Source: Erysipelotrichaceae bacterium
GTDB taxonomy: Bacteria > Bacillota_I > Bacilli_A > Erysipelotrichales > Erysipelotrichaceae
DNA length: 34,212 bases
Direction of reading: 5' to 3'
NCBI GenBank assembly: GCA_017431405.1
Contig: JAFRLB010000012.1
Coordinates: 1-34,212 of the forward strand
Shown: positions 25,296-34,115 of the stretch, piece by piece
How positions within the stretch are numbered: the first letter of the stretch is position 1
How the letters are laid out: each line of letters begins with the position of its first letter
Position numbers and translations under genes: made by a program
The notes under the pieces: model-generated
What the model was told of the DNA's origin: nothing
Seen by the model: the letters and a program-made list of their open reading frames with translations, nothing else
The model's database searches: none

Positions 25296-26048
25296 TTAAT
25301 CAATCTCTATGCCGATTGGACAATGGTCACTGCCCATTACCTGATCATAGATCATGGTGTTGTTTATGTGGTCCTTAAAGCCTTCAGAAACCACGAAATA
25401 GTCAATTCGCCAGCCAATGTTCTTGCTTCTGGCGCTGCCCATGTAGCTCCACCAGGTATAGATGTCCTTCTGCTCTGGGTGGAAATAACGGTAGCTGTCA
25501 ATGAAGCCGGCCTCTAACAGTTCAGTAAACTTGCCTCTTTCCTCATAGGTAAAACCGGCATTACCGATGTTGGCCTTGGCATTCTTGATGTCAATCTCTT
25601 CATGAGCAACATTCAAATCACCGCACATTACGACCGGTTTCTTTTCTTCCAGTTTCTTTAAGTAGGCTCTGATCTCATCTTCCCACTGCATGCGGTAATC
25701 AAGTCGTGAGAGATCTCTTTTGACATTTGGAACATATTGGGTAACCAGATAGAAGTCTTCAAATTCCATGGTTATTACTCTTCCCTCATTGTCATGTTCC
25801 GGCTTGCCAATGCCATAAGTAACACTTACCGGCTTGATTCTGGTATAGATCAGGGTTCCTGAATAACCCTTCTTTTCAGCCGGGTTAAGATATAATTCAT
25901 AACCCTGCGGGTCAAACGGTATCTGTTCTCTTTCTGCCTTTACTTCCTGCAAGCAGTAGACATCAGCGTCTTCTGCCTTAAAGAAATCTTCAAATCCCTT
26001 TTTCAAGCAGGCTCTGAAACCTGCCACATTCCACGAAATGATCTTCAT
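25296..26048 (-). CDS. exoA: Exodeoxyribonuclease III / AP endonuclease
   Basis: A 250-residue ExoIII family enzyme: KIISWNVAGFRA at the start, CLQEVKAE with the metal-binding Glu, GDLNVAHEEIDI, YTWWSYMGSAR and the C-terminal GSDHCPIGIEID with the catalytic Asp-His. It cuts abasic sites and trims 3' ends in base-excision repair. Its ATG is 3 nt after the comEC stop, so it belongs to the com-holA run. Confidence 0.96.
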   Translation of the reverse strand: MKIISWNVAGFRACLKKGFEDFFKAEDADVYCLQEVKAEREQIPFDPQGYELYLNPAEKKGYSGTLIYTRIKPVSVTYGIGKPEHDNEGRVITMEFEDFYLVTQYVPNVKRDLSRLDYRMQWEDEIRAYLKKLEEKKPVVMCGDLNVAHEEIDIKNAKANIGNAGFTYEERGKFTELLEAGFIDSYRYFHPEQKDIYTWWSYMGSARSKNIGWRIDYFVVSEGFKDHINNTMIYDQVMGSDHCPIGIEID

Positions 26049-26051
26049 AAG

Positions 26052-28025
26052 CTACCTCAGTTTCTCATTAAATTCTACTATACTTTCCCTTAAGATGTCA
26101 CTAACATGAACGCCTAGTTTTCCATCGGCATCCTGATAGATCATGAAGCCAGAAAACACCTTAAAGGAAATGGCATGCTCATATTTGGTGCATAGTACCT
26201 TTACCATGTACCCGTCAAGCTTTTCCATCGTTGAATCACTTGGATGGCCAAATCTGTTTCCTCTGCCAGCCGATATGACCGCAATGGGAATCTGATAATT
26301 TGCCAGTAGTGCATCAGAAGTACCGGTATAGGAGCCGTGATGTGAGACCTTTAAAACCGAAACATCCAGATTCTGATATTTCTCTACCAGAATCTCCTCT
26401 ACTTTCTGACTGGCATCCCCAAGATACAGAAAGCCAAAGGCTCCAATCTTGAAATAAGACAGTTGCGAATCATCATTTGCGTCTTCATAACGTTCATCGA
26501 ATAAGGGTGAGAGTATCTTCAACCCGTTAATGATTATCTCTTCATTTCCCTTGTAATAGACATTTCTGACCCTGAATTGCTTATAGAGTGACGGTAAGGC
26601 ACCGCTGTGATCATAATCTTCATGGGAAATGATGACATCAACGCTGCTTATGCCTCTGCTTCTTAAATATGGCACCACTATGTCTCCTGCGACATCCTTA
26701 TAGATGTTTCCTCCGGTATCAATTAACAGGCCATGAGCAGAAAACGGCATGGTAATGAGTGAACAGTCACCCTGCCCTACATCCAGATAGCTGACCGTAT
26801 AAAACGGTACAAAGGCAGCCTGAAAATTATTGATCAATAGCAGCAGGACAATCATTAAAAGACACTTTCTGTCATTGCCATTCACATAATCCAGCAGATA
26901 CTTAAGTATCAATACCAGCATGATTATTGGTAACCGCCCATTAATGTAAAACGGCTTTATTTCATCCAGGATGTTCAGGAAGGCAATTATGTTTCCTTCC
27001 AACGGTATTCTGAATGGCAATAAGCAACAAGCCAATCCAAGACCATATGACAAGGCTGAGCATGTTCTGGCCAGGCTGAAAAACAGTGTACTCATGATGT
27101 TACAGGAGCCATAGAAATATAGCTGTACTAATAGAATGTATACCCTGGCCGTAATGTTCTTTCTGTTTTCCGCAAACAGATTTATGAAGGATAAACCAAA
27201 AGGAACAAGAAAAGTAACACTCTTAACATAATAAGGTCTGTACAGCACCATTAATATCGCTCTTAAGGCCGTTTTATCCCTTCTGTCGTCGATTAAGAGG
27301 TCAGTTGTAAGATTTACCAGTACTCTGACAAAGGCGTAGGGAAAGCGGAAAACAAGCCCCAGAAGGCACATTACCTTTATGGTCTTTAGCTGAGCCTGTA
27401 AGGGATAGTGTCTGCGTCCGTAATAGCTTCTTAACCACTTGGCTAACAGGCTTACATGCATGCCACTGGCCACAAAGAAATACTTATAATCACTTTCACT
27501 TACCATGCCATTGCCAAACAGTAACTGATTTATCCATTCATTGCCATTGGTTTTATTATGCTGGTAAATAACTCTTCTGAGAGAAAACTCGCTTCTGATT
27601 ATTTCATATTTCTCAATTGAACCCTGACAGTAAATGTTCTGCCCCTTGGCCCAGGAGGCAAAGGTACTTATCTCAAAATTGTCATAGCTGTTTATTTCAT
27701 TAAGCTCGCAATCTATCTTAACAATGTCATCGAAGCAGACATCTTCATCATGACTGTAGATCATTACACTGGTTAAGCCGTTACTTACGATCTGATAGCC
27801 ATTACGCAAGCTAACTACCCTGCCCTGAGTTATTTTCTTATTACCTGGTATACTTAATATAAGTAACAGAACTATTAGTAATGAAGTAATTAACCTCGCT
27901 CTTTTCTCTAAGACATGCCGGTAAAACAAAATGAAACATAACCCCATGAGGATACGGTAATAAAAGTTATTGACCAGGCCAATCGTAACTAAGGCGATTG
28001 CCGCATGTAACCAATACCCGCTCAT
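26052..28025 (-). CDS. comEC: DNA uptake channel protein ComEC/Rec2
   Basis: A 657-residue membrane protein with an N-terminal hydrophobic part, an OB-like beta segment (about 65-140), a multi-helix competence domain (about 165-410), and a metallo-beta-lactamase domain. The last starts SYLDVGQGDCSLITMP and has the metal motif SHEDYDHSG, plus VSHHGSYTGT. ComEC carries single-stranded DNA through the membrane; the lactamase-like part probably degrades the other strand. Length is somewhat below the usual 730-770. It overlaps comEA by 4 bp. ComE partner genes other than comEA are not in the window. Confidence 0.94.
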   Translation of the reverse strand: MSGYWLHAAIALVTIGLVNNFYYRILMGLCFILFYRHVLEKRARLITSLLIVLLLILSIPGNKKITQGRVVSLRNGYQIVSNGLTSVMIYSHDEDVCFDDIVKIDCELNEINSYDNFEISTFASWAKGQNIYCQGSIEKYEIIRSEFSLRRVIYQHNKTNGNEWINQLLFGNGMVSESDYKYFFVASGMHVSLLAKWLRSYYGRRHYPLQAQLKTIKVMCLLGLVFRFPYAFVRVLVNLTTDLLIDDRRDKTALRAILMVLYRPYYVKSVTFLVPFGLSFINLFAENRKNITARVYILLVQLYFYGSCNIMSTLFFSLARTCSALSYGLGLACCLLPFRIPLEGNIIAFLNILDEIKPFYINGRLPIIMLVLILKYLLDYVNGNDRKCLLMIVLLLLINNFQAAFVPFYTVSYLDVGQGDCSLITMPFSAHGLLIDTGGNIYKDVAGDIVVPYLRSRGISSVDVIISHEDYDHSGALPSLYKQFRVRNVYYKGNEEIIINGLKILSPLFDERYEDANDDSQLSYFKIGAFGFLYLGDASQKVEEILVEKYQNLDVSVLKVSHHGSYTGTSDALLANYQIPIAVISAGRGNRFGHPSDSTMEKLDGYMVKVLCTKYEHAISFKVFSGFMIYQDADGKLGVHVSDILRESIVEFNEKLR

Positions 28026-28501
28026 AAGGTTATGTATTCCCTGATCTTTTCCAGTGTCTTGACACCTATGCCCTTTACCCTTAAAAGGTCATCAACACTT
28101 TGAAACAAACCGTTGGAATCACGGTAATCAATGATGTTCTGAGCTGTTGTCTTACCTATTCCCGGTATTAAAACCAACTCATCCAAACCGGCCGTATTGA
28201 TTGAAACCGATAATACCCCTTCTCTTTCTGCCGGTATGACTATGACATCATGATTCTTCAATACCGTTGTAAGATTAACATTGTCCATGTCTGCTTCATC
28301 AGTCAGTTCAATAACTTCCAGTAAATCACTTACGGTACTGTAGGCCGGTAGTTCAATGATTCCCGGCTCACTTACTTCTCCTTTCACCTCAACAGTGATC
28401 TCTTCAGTTTCAAATGAAGGCAGTTCATAGTCAATGATCTTAGGCTGGCAGATCACACAGAACAAAATAAAAAGAAACAAACATCTTGTGACATTATTCA
28501 T
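28022..28501 (-). CDS. comEA: Competence DNA-binding protein ComEA
   Basis: About 159 residues. An N-terminal membrane helix (RCLFLFILFCVIC) anchors it outside. It is followed by an SLBB-type domain (ITVEVKGEVSEPGIIELPAY) and a C-terminal tandem helix-hairpin-helix, INTAGLDELVLIPGIGKTTA and DLLRVKGIGVKTLEKI, which binds double-stranded DNA. It hands incoming DNA to ComEC, with which it overlaps by 4 bp. The start is at ATG 28501 (GTG at 28504 is an alternative); the ribosome binding site is weak and lies inside a hairpin. Confidence 0.94.
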   Translation of the reverse strand: MNNVTRCLFLFILFCVICQPKIIDYELPSFETEEITVEVKGEVSEPGIIELPAYSTVSDLLEVIELTDEADMDNVNLTTVLKNHDVIVIPAEREGVLSVSINTAGLDELVLIPGIGKTTAQNIIDYRDSNGLFQSVDDLLRVKGIGVKTLEKIREYITL

Positions 28502-28518
28502 CACTTAACATTTGTTTC
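28464..28518 (-). promoter_or_regulatory. Terminator-like hairpin across the comEA start
   Basis: In the mRNA, GAAACAAA (28518-28511) pairs with TTTGTTTC (28481-28474), with a 6x6 internal loop and an inner GTGA/TCAC pair. TTTTTATTTT follows at 28473-28464. It begins 16 nt after the greA stop and covers the comEA start codon and its weak ribosome binding site, so it could end greA transcripts and hold back comEA. The stem is A/T-rich and its strength is uncertain. Confidence 0.5.
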
Positions 28519-28533
28519 TTATTACTTGTTTTC

Positions 28534-29004
28534 CTACTTAACTTCCAGGATCTTTACACTGTAAGATGGGTTAACCATAACCGGAACGGTTTCGTTTACC
28601 TTGTGTTCCAGAATGGCTGCGGCCAATGGTGTTTCATTTGACAGCTTACCGTTTACTGGGTCTGATTCAACAGTACCGACAATGGTGTATGTTTCCTTTT
28701 CCATTGTGTCCTGGAATTCAAGAGTAACAGTTGAGCCTAATCTGACTATCTTGCTTCTGGACTTCTTGCCATCGATGATCTCAATGTTCTTGAGCATGTC
28801 GTCCAACTGTCTGATTCTGGCTTCAACTCTGGCCTGATGATCTCTGGCTGCGTCATAGTCAGCGTTTTCTGACAAGTCGCCCTGAGCTCTGGCTGCTCTT
28901 AATTCTTCAATTACCTGGTCACGTTCAACGTGAACGAGATATTCATATTCCTTTTGTAATTCAGCTAAACCTTCTTTAGTAACTACAACTTTATTTTCTT
29001 CCAT
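28534..29004 (-). CDS. greA: Transcription elongation factor GreA
   Basis: A 156-residue GreA with the N-terminal coiled coil (EGLAELQKEYEYL to RIRQLDDML) that enters the RNA polymerase secondary channel. The tip acidic pair is in LSENADYDAARD (about residues 45-56), and the C-terminal FKBP-like domain carries NGKLSNETPLAAAIL. It rescues backtracked polymerase by stimulating RNA cleavage. The udk-greA pair is as in Bacillus. GAGGAGTGAGG precedes the start. Confidence 0.97.
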   Translation of the reverse strand: MEENKVVVTKEGLAELQKEYEYLVHVERDQVIEELRAARAQGDLSENADYDAARDHQARVEARIRQLDDMLKNIEIIDGKKSRSKIVRLGSTVTLEFQDTMEKETYTIVGTVESDPVNGKLSNETPLAAAILEHKVNETVPVMVNPSYSVKILEVK

Positions 29005-29027
29005 TTTGCCTCACTCCTCGCCGGTTT

Positions 29028-29056
29028 ATTGTGACACATCACATGTCAATTGTCAA
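29028..29056 (-). promoter_or_regulatory. greA promoter with overlapping inverted repeat
   Basis: Minus strand perfect TTGACA (29056-29051), 17-nt spacer, CACAAT (29033-29028). The -35 overlaps the udk stop codon. TGTGA-caca-TCACA (29030-29043) lies over the spacer and -10 and could be an operator. Confidence 0.6.
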
Positions 29057-29694
29057 TCAACAGTCTTTTTCTTACTGTCGATGATGCTGCTGATCTTGGT
29101 CAGTAATAAATCCATGGCTACTTCGTTATGTGAACCTTCAGGAATGATGATGTCGGCCTTGCGCTTGCTAGGCTCAACGAAGGCTTCATGCATTACTCTG
29201 ACGGTATTCATGTACTGATCACAGACAGATTCAATCGTTCTGCCTCTGTCTCTGACATCTCTCTTCAGTCTTCTGATGAAACGGACATCAGCGTCAGTAT
29301 CGATGTAGATCTTCATGTCCAGACGGCTTCTGATGTCATCATCTTCCAAGATGAATAATCCTTCTAGTATCAGTACATCGCATGGCTTTACTACTTCAGT
29401 GATTGTGCTTCTGGTATGATTGACATAATCATAGGTTGGCTTTTCAATTGCCTTGCCTGCTGCCAGATCATCGATCTGCTTAATGAGCAGGTCATTGTCA
29501 AATGCATCAGGATGGTCATAGTTTGTCTTTAATCTTTCCTGGAATGGCATGTGACTCTGATCATGATAGTAGTCATCCTGACGGATGATGGTTACTGTGT
29601 TAGTGTCATCAAAAGTTTCTACCAATCTTCTGGCAACACTTGTCTTGCCGCTGGCACTGCCGCCGGCGATGCCGATAATTACTGGTTTCTTCAT
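29053..29694 (-). CDS. udk: Uridine kinase
   Basis: A 213-residue P-loop kinase: GIAGGSASGKTSVARRL (8-24), IRQDDYYHD, NYDHPDAFD, KPTYDYVNHTRS and ILEGLFIL are the family blocks. It makes UMP and CMP from uridine and cytidine in pyrimidine salvage. It lies between mltG and greA as in Bacillus. Start at ATG 29694, 11 nt after mltG. It may share pyrimidine salvage with the psu genes at the left end. Confidence 0.97.
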   Translation of the reverse strand: MKKPVIIGIAGGSASGKTSVARRLVETFDDTNTVTIIRQDDYYHDQSHMPFQERLKTNYDHPDAFDNDLLIKQIDDLAAGKAIEKPTYDYVNHTRSTITEVVKPCDVLILEGLFILEDDDIRSRLDMKIYIDTDADVRFIRRLKRDVRDRGRTIESVCDQYMNTVRVMHEAFVEPSKRKADIIIPEGSHNEVAMDLLLTKISSIIDSKKKTVD

Positions 29695-29705
29695 AACTTC
29701 TACCT

Positions 29706-30773
29706 CTAGTACATGTAATGATCTATGTTATACTGGTGCTCTGCTTCGGTTTCGGCAAAGTACATTTCACCGGTGTTTACATTGGCAATAAAGTAATAAT
29801 AACTTGTATCTGCCGGGTTTACCGTAGCCTCCAGGGCATCTTCATTGAAGTTGCAGATCGGGCCGATAGGCAAACCGAGGTTCTGATATGTATTGTATGG
29901 TGAATTGATATCCGGGTTTCTTTCACAGTCTTCCCAGGTATGATAGTCATTGTATAATGCATAACAGATCGTAACACTGCTGCCAAGCAGCCAGTCATCG
30001 TTTAATCTGTTATAGAATACACCGGCAACCAGTTTCATGTCTTCAGGTGTCTTGGCTTCAAACTGTACCATTGAAGCTAAGGTATAGATCTGATGAACCG
30101 TATAGCCGGAAGATGCGATGGCATCCTTGTACTTCAGATATCTTTCTTCAGCATAATCCAGAATCTTTTCGGTAATGTCTTCTACTGAAGCGTTCTTGTA
30201 AATGTAATATGTATCCGGAATCAAATATCCTTCCAAATAGCAGTGTTCGGAATTGAAGATCTCATCAGTCAGCACTTCATACTTGTCGATCAGGTTACCG
30301 ATGTAGACCTTGTCGTTCCACTTGTTCATGACATCTGATGCCTTATTGTCAGTTACTTCAGCGATGCTTGCGGCAATGTCCTTGCACCATTCACCAGGTA
30401 TGATGGTCAATTCAACCTGTTCAACAACTGCGTTGTCTTCATCCGTCAGTACATCGAATATCTCCTGAACTGACATGTTCTGATTCAATGTAAAGTTACC
30501 GGCATAGATCTTGTCGATCTTGTTTAACTTTACATAGACCTTGGCCACGAATTCATTCTGAATCATGCCCTTCTGGTATAATTCCTTAATAACGTCATTG
30601 GCTGTCCAGTTATCTTCAACCGTAAATGAGATCTCCTTGGAAATGCCGCTGACAGGTCTTAATGAGGTGTTGTACTTGGCATAGCCGAATACCAGCCCGC
30701 CAATAAGTAATAACAGTATCAGACACAGGACCAGCTTGATGATGGTTCCGGTTCTTCTTTTCTTATTCGCCAT
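29706..30773 (-). CDS. mltG: Endolytic murein transglycosylase
   Basis: A 355-residue YceG/MltG protein. A short cytoplasmic basic N-terminus (MANKKRRTGT) is followed by one membrane helix (about 11-31). A LysM-like region (about 47-110) precedes the lytic domain with TLASMVQFEAKTPEDMKLVA, where Glu239 is the likely catalytic residue, then VFYNRL, NSPYNTY and GLPIGPICN. It cuts nascent glycan strands at the membrane. The start overlaps the DUF1292 gene by 11 bp. Confidence 0.95.
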   Translation of the reverse strand: MANKKRRTGTIIKLVLCLILLLLIGGLVFGYAKYNTSLRPVSGISKEISFTVEDNWTANDVIKELYQKGMIQNEFVAKVYVKLNKIDKIYAGNFTLNQNMSVQEIFDVLTDEDNAVVEQVELTIIPGEWCKDIAASIAEVTDNKASDVMNKWNDKVYIGNLIDKYEVLTDEIFNSEHCYLEGYLIPDTYYIYKNASVEDITEKILDYAEERYLKYKDAIASSGYTVHQIYTLASMVQFEAKTPEDMKLVAGVFYNRLNDDWLLGSSVTICYALYNDYHTWEDCERNPDINSPYNTYQNLGLPIGPICNFNEDALEATVNPADTSYYYFIANVNTGEMYFAETEAEHQYNIDHYMY

Positions 30774-31005
30774 CTTGGTAGCCCTCCAGAACTTCTTCGA
30801 TTACGCCCCATTCCTCATCTGATTCAATGGCATTCAGGTTACCGTCTTCGTCATAGCTCATGGCATAGACAGTTGCCTCAGGATCTTCCGGGTCAAAGAA
30901 AAGCACGTAGGACTTGCCAAACTGGTCAAGATCTACGGTAAACAGAATCTCCATTTCCTTTTCTTCGCCGCTATCCAGCGTAACAAACAATTTATTTGAA
31001 TCCAT
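30763..31005 (-). CDS. DUF1292 protein (YrzB-like)
   Basis: A small acidic 80-residue protein with the DUF1292 pattern: VTLDSGEEKEMEILFTVDL, SYVLFFDPEDPE and a final WGVIEEVLEGYQDGE. It sits between ruvX and mltG as yrzB does in Bacillus. The function is not known. It overlaps mltG by 11 bp. Confidence 0.9.
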   Translation of the reverse strand: MDSNKLFVTLDSGEEKEMEILFTVDLDQFGKSYVLFFDPEDPEATVYAMSYDEDGNLNAIESDEEWGVIEEVLEGYQDGE

Positions 31006-31017
31006 ATTTATAACTCC

Positions 31018-31437
31018 TTATCGCTGCGAGTCCAGATAACTCTGCAGTATGATGACCGCAGCCATCGTATCAACCATCTGATGTCTTTTCTTGCGGTTCA
31101 TGTTTGAGGCGATCATGCTCTTCTGGGCACTGACAGTGGTAAGTCTTTCATCCCATAAAATGACTTCTACCTGTCTTTCCTCTTCAAGTAATTCCTTGAA
31201 TCTGATGGAGATTTTGCCTCTTACCCCAACGTCCCCATTCATATGCTTAGGCAAGCCTAAGATGACCTTGGTGACATTATTGGCATCGATCAGATCTTCT
31301 ACCTGATCTAAGGCTGAATCATAATCGTCTTCCTCAAATCTGATGGTCTTTACCGGTGTGGCTATCATGCCCAAAGCGTCACTTAAAGCCACCCCACAGG
31401 TGCGGGATCCTAAATCCAATCCTATTATCTTTTCCAT
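31018..31437 (-). CDS. ruvX: Holliday junction resolvase-like protein RuvX/YqgF
   Basis: A 139-residue RNase H-fold protein with GLDLGSRTCGVALSD (5-19), VILGLPKHMNGDVG, LWDERLTTVSAQ and the final VDTMAAVIILQSYLD. Conserved acidic residues of the nuclease site (Asp7, Glu/Asp in WDERL, Asp in VDTMAA) are present. The family works on structured nucleic acids, probably in rRNA maturation. It begins 1 nt after the ireB stop. Confidence 0.95.
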   Translation of the reverse strand: MEKIIGLDLGSRTCGVALSDALGMIATPVKTIRFEEDDYDSALDQVEDLIDANNVTKVILGLPKHMNGDVGVRGKISIRFKELLEEERQVEVILWDERLTTVSAQKSMIASNMNRKKRHQMVDTMAAVIILQSYLDSQR

Positions 31438-31438
31438 C

Positions 31439-31690
31439 TTATTTCAGATATGAACGTACTAATTCCTTTAATATATCATCACGTTCGACAGTCTGTATCA
31501 GGGTTCTGGCACCCTTATAGCTTGAAATGTAGGCTGGATCGTTAGTGATGATGTATCCTACGATCTGAATAACCGGGTCATAGCCGCGTTCTACCAGAAT
31601 ATCATGAACAGTACGCAAAACCAGCTTGATGTTAGCCTGCTTGAATTCTTCACTATTATATACTCTTGTGTTGGTAATCTTATTATTCAT
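31439..31690 (-). CDS. ireB: IreB family regulatory protein (DUF965)
   Basis: 83 residues from ATG 31690 (MNNKITNTRVYNSEEFKQAN), 8 nt after AAGGAG; the ATG at 31696 is too close to it and the longer reading from 31732 is rejected. The conserved VHDILVERGYDPVIQIVGYI and NDPAYISSYKGARTLI blocks mark the IreB/YrzL family, substrates of a Ser/Thr kinase that affect cell-wall stress. Thr residues in the N-terminus are possible phosphosites. alaS-ireB-ruvX-yrzB is the Bacillus gene order. Confidence 0.93.
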   Translation of the reverse strand: MNNKITNTRVYNSEEFKQANIKLVLRTVHDILVERGYDPVIQIVGYIITNDPAYISSYKGARTLIQTVERDDILKELVRSYLK

Positions 31691-31748
31691 TCTCATCACT
31701 CCTTGCCTTAATTTTACTTTAATAAGGCCCAAATTTAAAGATGCTAAA

Positions 31749-34115
31749 CTATAATAATTCCTTAACCTTGGCGATTGCCTCGCTTACCTTGGAAGCATCC
31801 TTACCGCCTGCACTTGCTAAGTCAGGTCTTCCGCCGCCATTACCGCCGCAAGCCTGAGCAGCTGTTTTAACGATATTGGAAGCCGTAATGCCCTTTTCAA
31901 TTGCCTTCTTAGAACATGCTGAAGCGAATACTACCTTACCGCCATTTGTGCTGTACAGTAATACAACGCCATCTGTTAACTTGCCGGCCAATGATTCAGC
32001 CAATGACTTCAATTCGCCGCCTTCAGCGTCAACCTTCTTGATTAAGACGCTTAATTCACCGTACTTTTCAGCTTCAGAAGCCATTTCAGCACTCTGAGCG
32101 TTAGTTAACTGAGTCTTTAACTGGCCAATTGTACGGTTCAGTTCACCGTTTTCGTTGTTCAGCTGAGTAACCTTATTAACGACACCGCCAATTGAAGTTA
32201 CCTTTAGCATTCTGGCGATTTCTTCCAGCATTTCCTGCTGCTTTACGAATTCTTCATAGGCAGCGAAGCTGGTCTTGGAAGTAATACGTCTGATGCCTGA
32301 ACCGATGCTTTCTTCTGAAATGATCTTGAAGACACCGATCTGAGCAGTATTACTTACGTGTGTGCCACCACAGAATTCCTTTGAAGCAGGTCCCATGGTT
32401 ACGACTCTTACCTTATCTTCATACTTTTCATCAAATAAAGCTGTAGCGCCAGTCTTCTTGGCTTCTTCCAGATCCATTACTTCGGTAACGACAGGGTAAC
32501 CCTGACAGATGAATTCGTTAACTCTCTGTTCAATCTTCTTTAACTGTTCGTCAGTAACCTTTTCATAATGAGTGAAGTCGAAACGGCCATAGTCAGGTCC
32601 GACGAATGAACCGGCCTGGTGAACATGGTCACCGACAACTTCTCTTAAGGCTGTCTGTAATAAGTGTAATGATGAGTGGTTGGCTCTGATCTTTCTTCTG
32701 TCTTCAGTATTGATTGAAAGATGCAGTGTGTCACCCATGCTTAATTCACCCTTGTCAATGATGACATGGTGTAATGGCTGTTTTCTAGGTGCCTTGATGA
32801 CCTTGGTAACGTGCATTGAAGTTTCTTCATTTTCAATGACACCGGTATCCCAGATCTGGCCGCCGCTTTCAGCGTAGAATGAGGTCTGATCAAAGATTAC
32901 ATCACCTTCATCAGTCAGCTTGTCTACCTGTACGCCATCCTTGAACAGGCCAATGACCTTACCGTCATTTTCAGTTACCTGATAACCCAGGAATTCACTT
33001 GGTTCAGTGAAGTTCATTAAGTCTTCAGCCTGTGAAGACATTGACTGATCATCACTTCTGGCATCTCTGGCTCTCTGTCTCTGAGCGGCCATTTCCTTAT
33101 CAAAGCCTTCCTGATCAATTGTGAAGCCCTTTTCTTCAGCGATTTCCCTGGTTAATTCCAATGGGAAGCCATATGTATCGTATAACTTGAAGACAACATC
33201 ACCCTTTAAGACCTTGTCTTCACTGTTGGTAATAACATCGTTTAAGATCTTTTCACCTTCATTTAAGGTTGTCTGGAATCTTTCTTCTTCAGCCTTTACC
33301 AGCTTCTGAATGTAAGGAACCTTTTCCTCTAAATATGGGTAGAAGTCATGCATGTTATCGGCAACAGTCTGTACCAGTTTGTACATGTAAGCTCCCTTGA
33401 TGTTTAAGCTCTTGCCATATCTTACAGCTCTTCTTAAGACTCTTCTTAAGATGTAGCCTCTGCCTTCATTAGAGAATACGGCACCATCAGCTAAAGCAAA
33501 GGTAACGGTACGGATATGGTCAGCGATGACTCTGAAGGCCATCTTATTAGCGCCTTCATACTTCTTGTCAGTCATCTTTTCAACTTCTCTGATTACCGGT
33601 AAGAACAGATCAGTATCAAAGTTGGTTTCCCCACCCTGAACGATACAGACAAGTCTTTCCAAACCCATGCCGGTATCAATGTTCTTCTGTGGCAATTCCT
33701 TATAGTCTTTTCTGTCAACGCCTTCTTCAGAGTTGTATTGAGAGAATACGACGTTCCATGTTTCAATGTAACGGTCATTTTCCAGTTCTTCAAAGAACAG
33801 TCTTTCCCCGATGTGTTCCGGGTCATATTCCTCACCACGGTCATAGTAGATTTCGGTATCAGGACCGCATGGACCGTTACCGATTTCCCAGAAGTTATTA
33901 GGAGACTTCAGGATGTGAGATGGATCAACTCCACAGTCCTTGGTCCAGATGTCATAAGCTTCCTGGTCGTCTGTATAAACAGTTATATACAGTCTGTTCT
34001 TGTCAAAGCCCATCCATTCCGGATCGGTCAAAAAATGCCAGGCAAATGGAATGGCTTCCTTCTTGAAATAGTCACCAATTGAGAAGTTACCAAGCATCTC
34101 AAAGAAAGTATACAC
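31749..34115 (-). CDS. alaS: Alanyl-tRNA synthetase, 5' end missing
   Basis: Very clear AlaRS from TFFEMLGNFSIGDYFKKEAI onward, with the class II catalytic core, the editing domain (HSSLH at 480-484, CGGTH at 582-586 in this reading) and the C-terminal DHHA1/C-Ala part (ACGGNGGGRPDLASAGGKD). About 788 residues are present; the family has about 870, so the first 85-90, including motif 1 and the tRNA/ATP-binding N-terminus (AEIR...RHH), are absent. The reading begins at a GTG with no ribosome binding site, and in-frame TGA and TAA lie just upstream (34128-34145). As shown it should not be active. It could be a real disruption or an assembly edge; a full copy is required elsewhere. Confidence 0.93.
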   Translation of the reverse strand: MYTFFEMLGNFSIGDYFKKEAIPFAWHFLTDPEWMGFDKNRLYITVYTDDQEAYDIWTKDCGVDPSHILKSPNNFWEIGNGPCGPDTEIYYDRGEEYDPEHIGERLFFEELENDRYIETWNVVFSQYNSEEGVDRKDYKELPQKNIDTGMGLERLVCIVQGGETNFDTDLFLPVIREVEKMTDKKYEGANKMAFRVIADHIRTVTFALADGAVFSNEGRGYILRRVLRRAVRYGKSLNIKGAYMYKLVQTVADNMHDFYPYLEEKVPYIQKLVKAEEERFQTTLNEGEKILNDVITNSEDKVLKGDVVFKLYDTYGFPLELTREIAEEKGFTIDQEGFDKEMAAQRQRARDARSDDQSMSSQAEDLMNFTEPSEFLGYQVTENDGKVIGLFKDGVQVDKLTDEGDVIFDQTSFYAESGGQIWDTGVIENEETSMHVTKVIKAPRKQPLHHVIIDKGELSMGDTLHLSINTEDRRKIRANHSSLHLLQTALREVVGDHVHQAGSFVGPDYGRFDFTHYEKVTDEQLKKIEQRVNEFICQGYPVVTEVMDLEEAKKTGATALFDEKYEDKVRVVTMGPASKEFCGGTHVSNTAQIGVFKIISEESIGSGIRRITSKTSFAAYEEFVKQQEMLEEIARMLKVTSIGGVVNKVTQLNNENGELNRTIGQLKTQLTNAQSAEMASEAEKYGELSVLIKKVDAEGGELKSLAESLAGKLTDGVVLLYSTNGGKVVFASACSKKAIEKGITASNIVKTAAQACGGNGGGRPDLASAGGKDASKVSEAIAKVKELL

